Shown piece after piece: positions 45,205 through 56,765 of a stretch of DNA of 64,000 nt. The notes below the pieces were generated by a model, which saw only the letters and a program-made list of their open reading frames with translations, searched no databases and had not been told where the DNA came from. Where the stretch lies: positions 19,468,001 through 19,532,000 of the forward strand of contig OZ231126.1 of assembly GCA_965153355.1 (NCBI GenBank). The letters are read 5' to 3'. Position 1 is the first letter of the stretch, and every line of letters begins with the position of its first letter. A program made the position numbers and the translations under genes. The stretch is from Flaccisagitta enflata (lineage: Eukaryota; Chaetognatha; Sagittoidea; Aphragmophora).

Positions 45205-45668
45205 GCCCAGGTTTGGTCCTCCCCGACCATAACGCTTATTGTCTTATTTAACCACTGTTCATGTTGGGAAATAAACTTGGTTGATTTGATTTGATTTGAG
45301 AAAAAACATTGAAACAAAAAAGCGCAAAAATTGCGATTTTCGCGATTTTTGCGATTTTTAGACGCGGACACTCGATTCTACGCCTTGCTCTGTCGGTCCG
45401 AAGGTCGGTGCGTCGGTACGTCGGTACGTCCCAAATTTCAAGGCCCAGGTTTGGTCCTCCCCGACCATAACGCTTATTGTCTTATTTAACCACTGTTCAT
45501 GTTGGGAAATAAACTTGGTTGATTTGATTTGATTTGAGAAAAAACATTGAAACAAAAAAGCGCAAAAATTGCGATTTTCGCGATTTTTGCGATTTTTAGA
45601 CGCGGACACGCGATTCTACGCCTTGCTGTGTCGGTCCGAAGGTCGGTGCGTCGGTACGTCGGTACGTC
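45205..45668 (+). repeat. tandem duplication of ~234 bp
   Basis: AGGCCCAGGTTTGGTCCTCC through GTCGGTACGTCGGTACGTCC occurs at 45205-45431 and again at 45439-45668 with only a few changes. The unit contains a family A 5' end. Confidence 0.9.
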
Positions 45669-45757
45669 CCAAATATTTTTGAATTTCGCGCGGTTTTTGC
45701 TTTACGGCCCCTGCCCGGCCGTCCGCCACTGTCTTGCCGTGTATCCGGCCTTGTAAT
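45358..45757 (+). mobile_element. family A element (5' end duplicated)
   Basis: TTTAGACGCGGACACGCGAT, CCTTGCTGTGTCGGTCCGAA, then GGCCCCTGCCCGGCCGTCCG and CCGTGTATCCGGCCTTGTAA; the first copy ends at the duplication junction near 45430. Confidence 0.75.
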
Positions 45758-46202
45758 ACGAAAAAAAAGTAATTTGTTTCTTTAATAACTGAAAAAAGTT
45801 ATTTGTTTCTTTAATAACTTCTGAACAGTCCAGAACAGTGAATAAATGAATTAATCAAATGATGCGTACGTTATCTTTGACATTTCCACGTCAGGATTAG
45901 AAGTGGTGAAAAAGTGAAGACGACATTTCTCTTCTTTTCTTTTTTTGGGGGTCGTGATTACTAGTTGATTACTAGATAAAACAACTTTTTATGATACTTG
46001 TCTTTAATGTTTACATTGTCGTTTTGAGAGTTTAAAACGCACTGAAAATTACCATAGAATTAGCTACCCAAGCTAGGTGAATCATGATATTCATAATATC
46101 AATTATGATAAGATTTTTTATTTAGATACTATCAATTAACATGTGAATAGATATATTTTACATGTATTTATTCTAACAAGTGAGTTCAAGTCATAACGCG
46201 AC
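45758..46202. other. no gene seen
   Basis: AT-rich with a small AACTGAAAAAAGTTATTTG duplication at 45762-45815. Confidence 0.35.
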
Positions 46203-46352
<150 letters not shown>

Positions 46353-46767
46353 CTTCAGCGAAAGCTTCAATTCTTTTTGACTGAGGACTACCTAACAGTT
46401 ACTGGCCGTTTTAGCATTTGTGTGCGTGAAATGAAATACATCTGACACAACATAAAAAGAAAAAAATTGTTTTTATTGATTTGAATTCCGCAAACGCAAA
46501 CTTGATGAGCAATGAAGCGATTCCTGCGCTTAATTCAAAATTTTCCTCTGTTTTTTTGGGTAGAAGCTTGAAAAAGAGAGAGTGACCGGTGATTATATTC
46601 ACATTGGGGTTCCCACGCACAATTTGCTTTTGTCTGCATCCTGCAAATTATACTTTATATAGAGGAGCGCTTACTCAACTGCATACGACTCGCATTACGA
46701 GGCTTTGTACGTCGATAGGCTAGTGAGCTGATCGGTCGAAGTCCAACAAGTCGTTTAGACGTAGTAA
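46353..46767. other. no gene called; TATA-like motif on the minus strand
   Basis: CTATATAAAG on the minus strand near 46665, about 25 bp upstream of AGGATGCAGACAAAAGC, which opens a 34-codon frame; TCAATAAAAAC follows near 46470. No homologue or splice site supports a gene. Confidence 0.3.
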
Positions 46768-46906
46768 CAAGGCCGGATCCAGTCGCGGACGGTTGGAGAG
46801 GAGCAGTGATGCGGAAACACTCGCAATTTTAGAAATATTTCGGACGGACGGACAGACTGACCGACCGACACGGCAAGGTGTAGAGACGCGTGTCCGCGAC
46901 TAACAG
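46768..46906 (-). mobile_element. family A short element, reversed
   Basis: AACAAGGCCGGATCCAGTCG, CGGTTGGAGAGGAGCAGTGA, GGACGGACGGACAGACTGAC, GTGTAGAGACGCGTGTCCGC. Confidence 0.75.
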
Positions 46907-47154
46907 CTACGTCTGTCCGTGAACGAATGTGAAGCAATTCCTTTAAAATTCCCGGCGATGACAAGTTGATGACAAGTGAAGGACATGTGGAACAATACCC
47001 TGAAATTCGAGTTTGTATAGTGTATGTACTAGTAGAGGTAGGCGTAAAGAGGATTCTGTTCTGTCAATTGTGTTCATGCGTCAGTGTGTCACGGTTTCGA
47101 CACTCGGGTACAGAAGAAATGATCAAATGGATTTTTCTAAATTCTCATTCTATA

Positions 47155-47161
47155 AGTTCAA

Positions 47162-47197
<36 letters not shown>

Positions 47198-47200
47198 CTT
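47155..47200. repeat. (CT)n microsatellite
   Basis: Short CT tract. Confidence 0.9.
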
Positions 47201-47399
47201 CTCCCCTCCCCTCCATTGAATCCCCAAAGTGTCGACATCGAGTTTTATTGGTGGCTGTGGAATCCCTAATTTCGGTGAGACCAACACCTCATTAAACCTT
47301 CGCCCCGTCTCACTGCCTCTTTTCACAAGACGTGTGTGTGCCTAAACGTCAAATGAATTCTCTCTCACTCTCTGCTTCCTGCTTTTTGCTCTTATTCCC

Positions 47400-48185
<786 letters not shown>

Positions 48186-48199
48186 TCCCTCTAAACCTC

Positions 48200-48410
48200 T
48201 TTTCAGTTGCATGCACACGACTCTACAACCCGCTATGTCCGTGGGTCGGTTTTTGCTTAACTGCCCCTGCCAAAATAGTTAGCTTTTTAATCGCTACCCC
48301 TGCCCATCCGCACGGGACTTGTCTCTTTCTCTTTCATTCCCTGCTTGCCTTTTTTCAGTCGCGTGCACGCGACTCTATGACTCGCTCTGTCTGTCGGTCC
48401 GTCCGAAACA
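48200..48410 (+). mobile_element. family A fragments
   Basis: CAGTTGCATGCACACGACTC at 48204 with CCGCTATGTCCGTGGGTCGG, and TCAGTCGCGTGCACGCGACT at 48357 with CGCTCTGTCTGTCGGTCCGT; ATCCGCACGGGACTTG lies between. Confidence 0.65.
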
Positions 48411-48596
48411 CTTAGCGGGTTTTCGTTGTTTTTCGTCATTATATACATCATTTTAAGTCAGTAAAAATCATCTTAAGACAGTATAAGTCATTTTAAGTAA
48501 TAATAAGTCATTCTAACTCATTCTAACTCATTTCAGGTCATTTCAAATTATTTTATATCATTTAAAGTCATTTCACATCAATTTTTGTCATATTTA

Positions 48597-49190
48597 ACAG
48601 GGTGTGCAAAATTATCCGGACTTGCTCCATTGAAAGAAAGCCATACTTAGAAGGGACCCAGCACAATGAAATTTGAGCTATAGTACCCCAGCTAGTCATG
48701 CTAGAAGCTAGAATTGATGGTAGGTATTTTCTAAATTCCTTGTCACTATGGGAGTTAAATGATTTGAAGCAAAGATTTTGATTTTGACACCATTTTATTT
48801 TGTAAGCAAGATAAGTTACAAAATCTTAAATTCTTGAATTTGTAAATCTTCTATTGTGACTTTCTCAGCTTGACACACACTATGCTAAAGGAGGTAAGTT
48901 AAATCAACATCGATGGAGCTCACAAAAGCAAATAAACTAGGCCTAATGGGCAAGAAAAACTAACAACAGAACTTCAGTTTTTTTTAAGATATATTTTCAA
49001 GGAGTGTTTTATAGCAGACAAATCTACCTGAAAAATTTTATTTTTGACACTTTTATTCTTTATGAACTCTGGTTTTAAATGCTAAAAAGGATACTTTTTT
49101 ATATCTACCCCTCATGCTTTCAAAAATCATTTTTACTACCGGTTTTTAAGAAAAGTAACTGTCAAGTCCGGATAATTTTGCACACCCTGT
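48597..49190. mobile_element. MITE with TA target duplication
   Basis: ACAGGGTGTGCAAAATTATC, CGGACTTG at the left; CAAGTCCGGATAATTTTGCA, CACCCTGT at the right; TA at 48595-48596 and 49191-49192. It interrupts a TCATTTTAAG simple repeat (48440-48596 and 49193-49270). Confidence 0.85.
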
Positions 49191-49309
49191 TAGTCATTTA
49201 TGTCACTTCATTTGTTTATGTCATTTTAAGTAATTTCGAGATGTTTTCAGTCATTTTAAGTCATTTCAAATCACTGATTAGATTACTTTCAAAGGGTTTC
49301 AACTTTCAA

Positions 49310-49665
49310 GGGTGAAATTGAAACTGGTGGTTTTCAAGGCTTGAATTGACACTTGTGGGTTTCAAGGCTTTCATTGAAACTGGTGGATTTTAAGGCTTGA
49401 TTTGAAACTGGTGGGTTTCAAAGCTTGAATTGAAAACTGGTGGGTTTCAAGGCTTGAATTGAAACTGTTGGGTTCCAACTTGGAACTTGGAACTTCCAAG
49501 ATTTAATTGAAACTGGTGGTGTTTAAAGGCTTGAATTGAAACTGGTGGGTTTCAAGGCTTGAGCTCAAACTGTTGGTTTTCAAGGCTTGAATTGTAACTG
49601 ATGGGCCTTAAGGCTTGAATTGAAACTAAGGGGGTTTTAAGGCTTTTATTGAAACTTATGGAGTC
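49310..49665 (+). repeat. ~28 bp minisatellite
   Basis: TTGAAACTGGTGGGTTTCAA and GGCTTGAA repeat about twelve times with variants. Confidence 0.9.
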
Positions 49666-49728
49666 AGGTCAAGGAAACTATTTACGTCCCGCACGCAACT
49701 TGTTGTATCTAATCCAAATCCTCAGCTC

Positions 49729-49729
49729 C

Positions 49730-49816
<87 letters not shown>
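49729..49816. repeat. (ATG)n microsatellite
   Basis: About 29 ATG units. Confidence 0.95.
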
Positions 49817-49914
49817 TTTACAAGGCAAGGGGCATTACGGCTTCCATTTCAGATTTCCCTGTACTGGTTGCCAATGTAAATAAACTTTATATCAGTTAGG
49901 CTCAAAATAATGTA

Positions 49915-50072
49915 TACCGTGTTCTGGTTTATCCTTAAGTCAAACTCGACGCACGATTCGTAATGAATGGGGTTTACATATACAAACAGACCATCGTCCA
50001 ATTCTTTGACATTCCACCCAAAACTGTGTGCTGAATGCCGGTAAACCGTCACGAAATATTTTTAGCTGTAGT
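49915..50072 (-). pseudogene. decayed coding fragment, copy 1
   Basis: Minus-strand reading from about 50072: TKILQLKIFRDGLPAFSTQF, then after a one-base register change KELDDGLFVYV...HYES. It parallels 55847-56085; over the first 21 codons the two differ only at synonymous positions (five codons). No domain recognised. Confidence 0.5.
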
Positions 50073-50614
50073 ATTTTCGTCCATCACCCTCTCAACCCAA
50101 GGTATTGAAATTGCAAATCAGCACTGAGCAATAAGGAGTCGCTTTGATACTAATGTCTGTCAAGACCCATAAAATCTAGTTATTGAACAATTGAATTGTT
50201 TGGTCTGGTAGTAGACAGTCCCTACCTCAGTTGATGCTGGAACAGCTCGTCAACTGCATCTTTTATGCTCTTGAAGGTGCCTTGTAAGATTCTTTTTTAT
50301 GCGTGACAGTGCTATAGTTCTATGGTTAGGACTTAGGTATCGGTTTGTATGTTGTTTATGCCTGTTTGAGGGCTTCAGATAATTAGAATGCTCCAGCACC
50401 TCGTCAACTGCTTTTTATAGGGTGATGAAAGATTTCTAGTTAAGTTTGCGTGCATTGGAACCTGCAGCGTTCATTTCGATATGATTGTCGTAATGTAATA
50501 TTGCTGAATAAAGTGGTTTATCATCTCTAAAAGGTGTCATTTTCAACGTTTGAATATAACCATAGGCCTTCCTAATGGACATATTCGTTTGGATAGTATC
50601 AAATTGTGTTTTAC
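50073..50614. other. no gene seen
   Basis: AACCATAGGCCTTCCTAATG near 50559 is shared with 55510; otherwise unremarkable. Confidence 0.35.
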
Positions 50615-50780
50615 TAATCAGTCTTTATGATTTGGTACTGCCAAGATTTTTATTTTCCCCAAATTTTCATTTTCTCTCTTTTTTCCCCTTTGATTTCCTT
50701 CCCCATCTTCAGACCCTTTGATTTTTTTTTTGGGGGGGGGGGGAACTCAACTATATACAGGCCTGAATACAAATACTTAA
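50615..50780 (-). repeat. dispersed repeat with G tract
   Basis: ATGATTTGGTACTGCCAAGA, CCCCTTTGATTTCCTTCCCC, a G run and CTATATACAGGCCTGAATAC: the inverse of 16975-17170. Confidence 0.7.
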
Positions 50781-50924
50781 TTTGAAACTTAGGTTTGTTT
50801 AAGAGCTGAAACCAGCGCCGATTTTGTACGCATACATGGCACCCGAGTGATGGCACAATCAACTGCCTGTAACAAATCCTGAAATTCGCTCGCTTTGATA
50901 GAGCTTAAGTTTGCATAATCGCTC

Positions 50925-51690
50925 AAGCGTCATCATGGTCAGTGGTTCCCAATGCCCCATTGATATCATTTAGTATTGTATTATTGAGGTAATGGGACAG
51001 CGGCCTTGGAGGGGCAGGTGACTATGATTCCACACAGGGCATTGTCTTTTTGGGCAGCGGCCCCGAAGGAGATGAAGTCCTGTAGGACACAGGGGGAATC
51101 TGTCCGTCCACCCGTCCAACCGTCCGTCCGTCCGTACGTACGCCCATACGTCCCCCCCTGCCCCATCCTCAGGGCTTTGTCTCCTTTGGGGCCCATTCTG
51201 ACCTAAGTTCTGCCTAATAGCCTGAATCCAAGCAAAACGGCCCAAATCTAAACAAAATGGCTCAAATCAAAGCATAATGGCCCAAATCCAAACAAAATGG
51301 CACAAATCTTGCCAGAAAACCCCAATTTTGTCTATCATCTAGGCCCCTTAGACCTTTATTTCTGCCTAGATCTCGGCCAATTTACTTGGATTTGGGCCAT
51401 TATGCTTGGATTTGGGCCATTTTGCTTAGGTTTTGGCCATATTGCTTGGATTTAGGCTATTTGGCAGAATCAAGGTCAAAATAGGCCCCAAAGGAGACAA
51501 AGCCTTGAGGATGGGGCAGGGGGGGAACAAATGGACAGGCGGATGCGCGGACAGACGGATGGACAGATTCCCCCTGTGTTTTACAGGACTTTGTCCCCTT
51601 CGGGGCCGCTGTCCTGCTCCCCCTCAACTTAAGTCACACACCACTCAAGCAGGTTAGGGTACCGCTGACCACTTACTGCCTTTGGGCTGC
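50925..51690. mobile_element. one short and one full family B element, back to back
   Basis: Short copy 50930-51050 (CATCATGGTCAGTGGTTCCC to GGGCAGCGGCCCCGAAGGAG). Then GTCCTGTAGGACACAGGGGG, GTCCGTCCGTCC, CCAAGCAAAACGGCCCAAAT units inverting at about 51370 to TTGGATTTGGGCCATTATGC, and the right end CCCCTTCGGGGCCGCTGTCC, ACCGCTGACCACTTACTGCC. Confidence 0.8.
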
Positions 51691-52605
51691 TATTAAGGGA
51701 TAAGAATCTTTAAATTTGTTATTGGTGCATGTGAAAGGGCTTATTTAGGGTCTGACAGGCCTAATTGGGGTTAGGGTCTTTAAGGCCTGATTTCAAGTCC
51801 GAGAGGCCTAGGTTAGGGCCTGAGAGGCCTAGTTCTGGGTCCAAGAGGCCTAACATGGGACTTGTGAGACATGACTTGAGTCTGGGAGGGCTGATTTTGG
51901 GTCTGAGAGGCCTGATTTGGAGTTTGAGAGGCCTAATTTGGGGTCTGAGAGACCTGATTTGGGGTCTGAGAGGGGGACACAGAAACCAGATTGGAAAAAT
52001 TGCCCTGTCTGGAATCATTGGTCATCCACCCCTCCGGGGCTGCTGCCCAAAAACAAAATGCTTAACAAGGGCAATATGTGGTCAACGTTACCCATTGCCC
52101 TGCTTTGCAACATTGTGAATTTGGGTAAGAGGAAGGAGGGCAGCAGCCCCAAAGGATTAAAACACAGAACACAGGAGGACTTTTGTTCGTTCATTTGTTT
52201 GCTTAAGGCCTGAGAGGGCTGGATTGAAGGCTGAGAGGGCGGCTGGTTCAAAGCCTGAGGGGGCTGGTTTGAAGCCTTAGTGGGCTGATTTGAGGTCTGA
52301 GAGGGCCGCTTTGAGGGCCGCTTTGAGGCTAGAAAGAGCTGACTTGATGCCTAAGAGGCCTGATTAGAGGCTTGATAGGCCTGATTTGAGGGCTGAGAGG
52401 CCAAATATGAGGGCTGAGAAACCTGATTTGAGGCCTTAGGGGGTTTGGACAGGTGGACTAATGGACAGATGGATGGACAGATGGACGGATGGACGGATGG
52501 ATATACAGATTGACGGATAGAAGGATGAACGGACAGAAGAACAAAAGTCCCACTTGTGTTCTACAGGACTTTGTCCTCTTCTGGGCCGCTGCCCAAAAAT
52601 TGCCA
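51691..52605. mobile_element. two further family B elements with GAGAGGCCTGATTTG units
   Basis: 51700-51975 carries ~20 bp GTCTGAGAGGCCTGATTTGG units and ends CCTCCGGGGCTGCTGCCCAA at 52055. The next begins GGTCAACGTTACCCATTGCC and GGCAGCAGCCCCAAAGG, has GAGGGCTGAGAGGCC units, GGACAGATGGATGGACAG, and ends TGTTCTACAGGACTTTGTCC, GGGCCGCTGCCCAAAA at about 52600. Confidence 0.75.
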
Positions 52606-52784
52606 AAGACCAGATCTGCAACAAATTTGGCAGCTTGTGCATTTCCTTTCTGGTGCAGCAAATTCTTCCTTCCCTTGTTGAATCCTCAATTTTAAGAAGA
52701 ATTTAAGAAAGCACTCCATTTTAAAGCAATACTGACCCAGCCCGCCCGCATATGACTACTGTGTGTTCTTTGAAATGGCGCCAT

Positions 52785-53535
52785 GCTTCCAATGTTAGGG
52801 GTGACATTGAATTATCATTCATAATTTATCCAACTTTGGAAGCTTGTTTTTTGGATGTTTTTCAACTGATCTAGAGAAAATTCATAGTGAAAAGAATCTT
52901 TTTTTTCAAAATGGCGCCAAACACAATCGTGATCTACTATCTTTTTAGTCGCGTGCTACGTGATTCTACACCCGCTTTGTCGGTTGGTTGGTCTGTTGGT
53001 TGGTCAGATTCTACTTTTTTTATGATTTTATACTATTTAATTTTCATTCTTTGACCCAACTGCTCCTGCCCAAATGGTCTGGCGACCTCAAATATGGCCC
53101 CTGCCTACCCATACTCGACTAGGGTGCCCGTGTATCCGGCCTTGTTTCGTTTAGAAATGACATTCTCACTAAGTTAGAGGTGAAATTAAAGTAAATATTT
53201 AGGGTTATTCAAACTTCATCCAACTTTGCAAGCCAGTTACTTAATTGTTTTTCAACTGATTTAGATGAAATTCATGATGATAAGAAAGATTTTTTTTGCT
53301 CTTCAAAATGGCACCAAGCGTGATCTCCTATGTTTTTTCGTTTAGAAATGACATTCTCACAAAGTTAAAGGTGAAATTGAAGTATTGATTTGAGGTTATT
53401 CAAACTTCATCCAACTTTGCAAGCTTGTTACTTAGTTGTTTTTCAACGGATTTAGATGAAATTCATAATGAAAAGAATTATTTTTTGTGTTCTTCAAAAT
53501 GGCGCCAAACGCGATCTCCAATCTTTTTAGTAGCG
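52785..53535 (+). repeat. ~185 bp tandem repeat, three units
   Basis: TTTAGAAATGACATTCTCAC, TTCATCCAACTTTGCAAGC, TTTTTCAACTGATTTAGATG, AAATGGCGCCAAGC recur at about 52790, 53150 and 53335. A further copy is at 55098-55300. A family A element separates units one and two. Confidence 0.85.
52943..53148 (+). mobile_element. family A element, complete
   Basis: TTTTTAGTCGCGTGCTACGT, CACCCGCTTTGTCGGTTGGT, GCTCCTGCCCAAATGGTCTG, GCCCGTGTATCCGGCCTTGT. Confidence 0.85.
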
Positions 53536-53850
53536 GACACGCAACTCTATAAGAGGCTTTGTCCGTCCGTTGGTCTGTCCATTGGTCCATCCGTTGGTCA
53601 TAATGATCGAGTAGAAAAGTGGAATAGATTTGGGCCATTTTGCTTAGATTCGGGCCATTGTGCTTTGATCTGGGCTATTTGGGAGAATTTGGGTCAGAAT
53701 ATTGGGCAGAATAAGCCCCAAAGAAGACAAAGCCCTGAGGATGGGGCAGAAGGGGATGGATGTATGGACATACGTACGGATGGGCAGATTCCCCCTTGTT
53801 CTACAGGACTTCATCCCCTTTGGGGCCGCTGCCCAAAAACAAGTGGTTTG
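53528..53850 (+). mobile_element. family A head fused to a family B right half
   Basis: TTTTTAGTAGCGGACACGCA, TCTATAAGAGGCTTTGTCCG, GGTCTGTCCATTGGTCCATC, then TTTGGGCCATTTTGCTTAGA units and TGTTCTACAGGACTTCATCC, CTTTGGGGCCGCTGCCCAAA. Confidence 0.7.
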
Positions 53851-53854
53851 GATA

Positions 53855-54960
53855 CTTTTTTGACAACGGCCCCAAAGGGCTTATGTCCTGTAGGACACAT
53901 GGGTGAATTTCCATACATCCGTCCGTCCATCCATCCATATGTGCCCCCCCACCCTGAAGCTTTTCATGCCTCAAATTCCCATCAGATTACATGGGAAATT
54001 GTCAAAATGCAAACTTCCCATCACTGCTGTCTCACATAAGGTTTGGGACAAGAATGATATTACTATGCGGTTTTTTGCATTTTTGTAGAGTTAATGAGTA
54101 TACAAACCAAGGACTATCAAGTAGAAAATCTTTCCCAAGGCGCTTTTTGAAAAAAATGAAAAATTCAACATTTTTAGCTTCATTTTGCATAGATTATTTT
54201 TCAGGTTGGTTTGACTTATCTATTGACAGCATAATGATAATCCTGATGAAATTCCCTTTCATTTGATAGGTGGCACTATATAGTTTTAACAAAAAATAAA
54301 ATTTTCATTTTTAAAGCCACCGTTATAAAATTACAACGGCGGGCTAGAATATGAATTTTTCATTTCTTATGAAAACCATACAGTGCGACCTATCAAATGA
54401 ATTGGAATTTTATCAGGATTAACATTATGCTGTCAAAAAATAGGTCAAATCAACCTAAAAAAATTTCTTTGCAAAATAATGCTAAAAATCTTGAATTTTT
54501 CATTTTTTTCAAGAAGCGCCTCAGGAAAGATTTTCTACTTGATGGTTCTCGGTTTCTATACTCATGAACTATGCAAAAATGCAAAAAACCGCATAGTAAT
54601 ATCATTCCTATCTCAAACCTTATATGAGACTGTAGTGCCATTTAATAACATGGAAAATTTACAAAACAGCAAAAAAATGCATGTTTCCCATTGAACAACA
54701 TGGAAAATTGATGAAAACCTGGAAAAATGTAAAATTCCTATTGAATAACATGGCAAATTGACAAGAAATTGGAAAAAATGCAAAATTCCCATTGAATATC
54801 ATGGAAAATTGCTACAAAGGCCTCAGATATGCCCTCTCAGGACGTATGGAAATTCACCCCTATGTCCTACAGGACATCAGCCCTTTTGAGCCGCTGCCCT
54901 GCTCTCACTCCACTTTTTCAGCTAATCACTCCAAGCAGGGCATCGGGTACCGCTGACCTT
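53855..54960. mobile_element. family B element containing a foldback insertion
   Basis: Left GACAACGGCCCCAAAGGGCT, TATGTCCTGTAGGACACATG; right TATGTCCTACAGGACATCAG, TGAGCCGCTGCCCTGCTCTC, GGGTACCGCTGACC. Inner AACATGGAAAATTGATGAAA units run 54650-54810. A 640 bp palindrome lies inside. Confidence 0.7.
53995..54645. mobile_element. foldback element, inner relative of 37480-40745
   Basis: TGATATTACTATGCGGTTTT, AATCTTTCCCAAGGCGCTTT on the left pair with AAGCGCCTCAGGAAAGATTT and AAAACCGCATAGTAATATCA on the right; CCTTTCATTTGATAGGTGGC pairs with GTGCGACCTATCAAATGAAT around the centre near 54325. Confidence 0.8.
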
Positions 54961-55097
54961 GTGCGATCCTTGGATGACTTGTTGTGTATGGTTGTGTGGA
55001 GGGGGTGTGGGTTGGGGTGTGGATGGGGTTGGGGTGTGGAAGGGAGTTGGATGCCGCTGCCCACCCATCTACAACGATGTTGTGACCCCGCGTCACT

Positions 55098-55300
55098 TGT
55101 TTTGTTTAGAAATGACATTCTTACTAAGTGAGGGGTGAAACTGAAGTCATTATCAAAACTAACTCAAACTTCAGCTAACTTTGGGCGCTTATTACTCAGT
55201 TGTTTTTTAATTGATTTAGATGAAATTCATGATGAAATGAAAGATTTTTTTTTGTTCTTTATAATGGCGCCAAGCGCGATCTTCTATCTTTTTTCATTTA
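55098..55300 (+). repeat. extra copy of the 185 bp repeat
   Basis: TTTAGAAATGACATTCTTAC, TTGATTTAGATGAAATTCAT, AATGGCGCCAAGCGCGATCT, preceded by a family A variant tail (TTGTGACCCCGCGTCACTTG). Confidence 0.8.
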
Positions 55301-55570
55301 GAAGTAGCGTGTTTACAAAGGTAGAGGAGTATTTTAGCTCTTATACTTGTGAGATGATGATCTTTTGTAAGCAAAATCTGATATGCGCGACCTTGAAATT
55401 GCTTCCTAACTCCCTTCTTCAGCCCCGGGGACTTCAATTTATATGCTTAGAAAGAAAAACACTCCTGAGTGGAGCAGCCAATTGGATAGTTTTGGAGTAT
55501 CTGACCTCTAATAACCATAGGCCTTCGTAACGGACATATTCAAGTTCAATGCAGAAAAGTAGGGGATCTG

Positions 55571-55825
55571 GCAAACAAGTGACGCGGGGTCACAATACTG
55601 TTACAGACAGATGGGCAGGGGCGGCCAACCCCCATCTATACCCAATGCCCCACCCAACCCCTTTCCATTACAGACATATACATAAAAATCTTCTAAAAGG
55701 CTTGTTTCCCCACTTTTGGACTTGCACTCGGACGGATCAATGGACGGACGGACGGATGGACAGACGGACAGATGGGTGGACGGACAAAGCCTCTATAGAC
55801 TAGCGTGTCCGCAACTAAAAATCTA
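55571..55825 (-). mobile_element. family A variant (ACAAGTGAC-type end), reversed
   Basis: AACAAGTGACGCGGGGTCAC, GATGGGCAGGGGCGGCC, GGACGGACGGACGGATGGAC, GCCTCTATAGACTAGCGTGT, CCGCAACTAAAAA. Confidence 0.8.
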
Positions 55826-55846
55826 CTAAGAGCATAGTCTGCTGTT

Positions 55847-56085
55847 GAGTAAGATGTCGTTTTGGTAACAAAACTGAGCAGAATGTTGACCAAATATTTT
55901 TCCATTTCCACCATCGAGAAGGGTCTAAAGATTAGCAAATTGACGAAAATATTACAGTTGAAAATATTTCGCGATGGTTTACCGGCATTCAGCACACAAT
56001 TTTGGGATGAAATGATAGAGAATTGAACGATGGTCTGTTCGTATATGTATATACCACTCATTACGAATCGTGGACGGTCAATTGG
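55847..56085 (+). pseudogene. decayed coding fragment, copy 2
   Basis: After an in-frame stop the plus strand reads DVVLVTKLSRMLTKYFSIST, then IEKGLKISK, then the TKILQ...STQFW segment shared with 49915-50072, then DEMIEN and a stop. A shifted frame continues with DGLFVYV...HYESW. Length differences between STQFW and DGLF are 13 and 14 bases in the two copies, so neither keeps the frame. Confidence 0.5.
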
Positions 56086-56089
56086 CATG

Positions 56090-56765
56090 ACTCATCTAAA
56101 TTGCAATTTCGGTCTTTCTAAAGTCGTTTGACAAATACAGACACTCACGTATTCTTTAACATAGGAGAAACGTTTCCATTTTCGAGTTTTCTGATTCCTA
56201 AACCAGACGAGGTCTCTCCTGAATAAACGTAATAACATAGACAACTTTATGCAAATTAGCGTAATCGGTTCTCTTTATTCAACGTTTATCGATAATAACA
56301 ACACCGTGGAAACAAAACTGAAGAAGAGGCAATGCAGATGAGATCATTCATTGTGATTAGAATCTTCATGATCCATTTCCCTTTTGGAAACACTTTTCTC
56401 TCTAACCCAGCAGCGTTCCAAAGCTCCAACAAGCAGCTTCAGGGGGTAGTTTTAACTTCCCGGAGCAGGTTCCTGTACAGAAAACATAGAATGTAATATA
56501 ACAACTTTATCAGGACCAAAGGGTTTATATCAAACGGAACCCAATGCGGGATTTCTGGGGGTACCACGCGAATAAAAAAAAAGACGCACCTCTTTATTTG
56601 ATAATGAAACAGATGCAAAAAACATTTTCAAATATTTTTTTGTTAAGTCATGTTAAAAGATTTTTAAAAAGTCATTCATTCTAGACCAATCCCTGGTCTG
56701 TATCTCAAATGGTTTTGGAGCTAAAGCTCTGCAAAGAAAAGCACTTTTTTGCTAAAATGCATTTT
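56090..56765. other. no gene called
   Basis: On the minus strand TTTTCTGTACAG|GAACC near 56473 and GAATAAAG near 56277 could mark a terminal exon, but the open frame is only about 22 codons and has no recognisable feature. Confidence 0.3.

Noticed and set aside
46411-46650. Small minus-strand gene downstream of a TATA-like motif
   Set aside because: Two short competing frames, no paralogue in the window, motif could be chance in AT-rich DNA.
56275-56473. Minus-strand terminal exon with AATAAA
   Set aside because: Only about 22 open codons and no upstream exon that fits.
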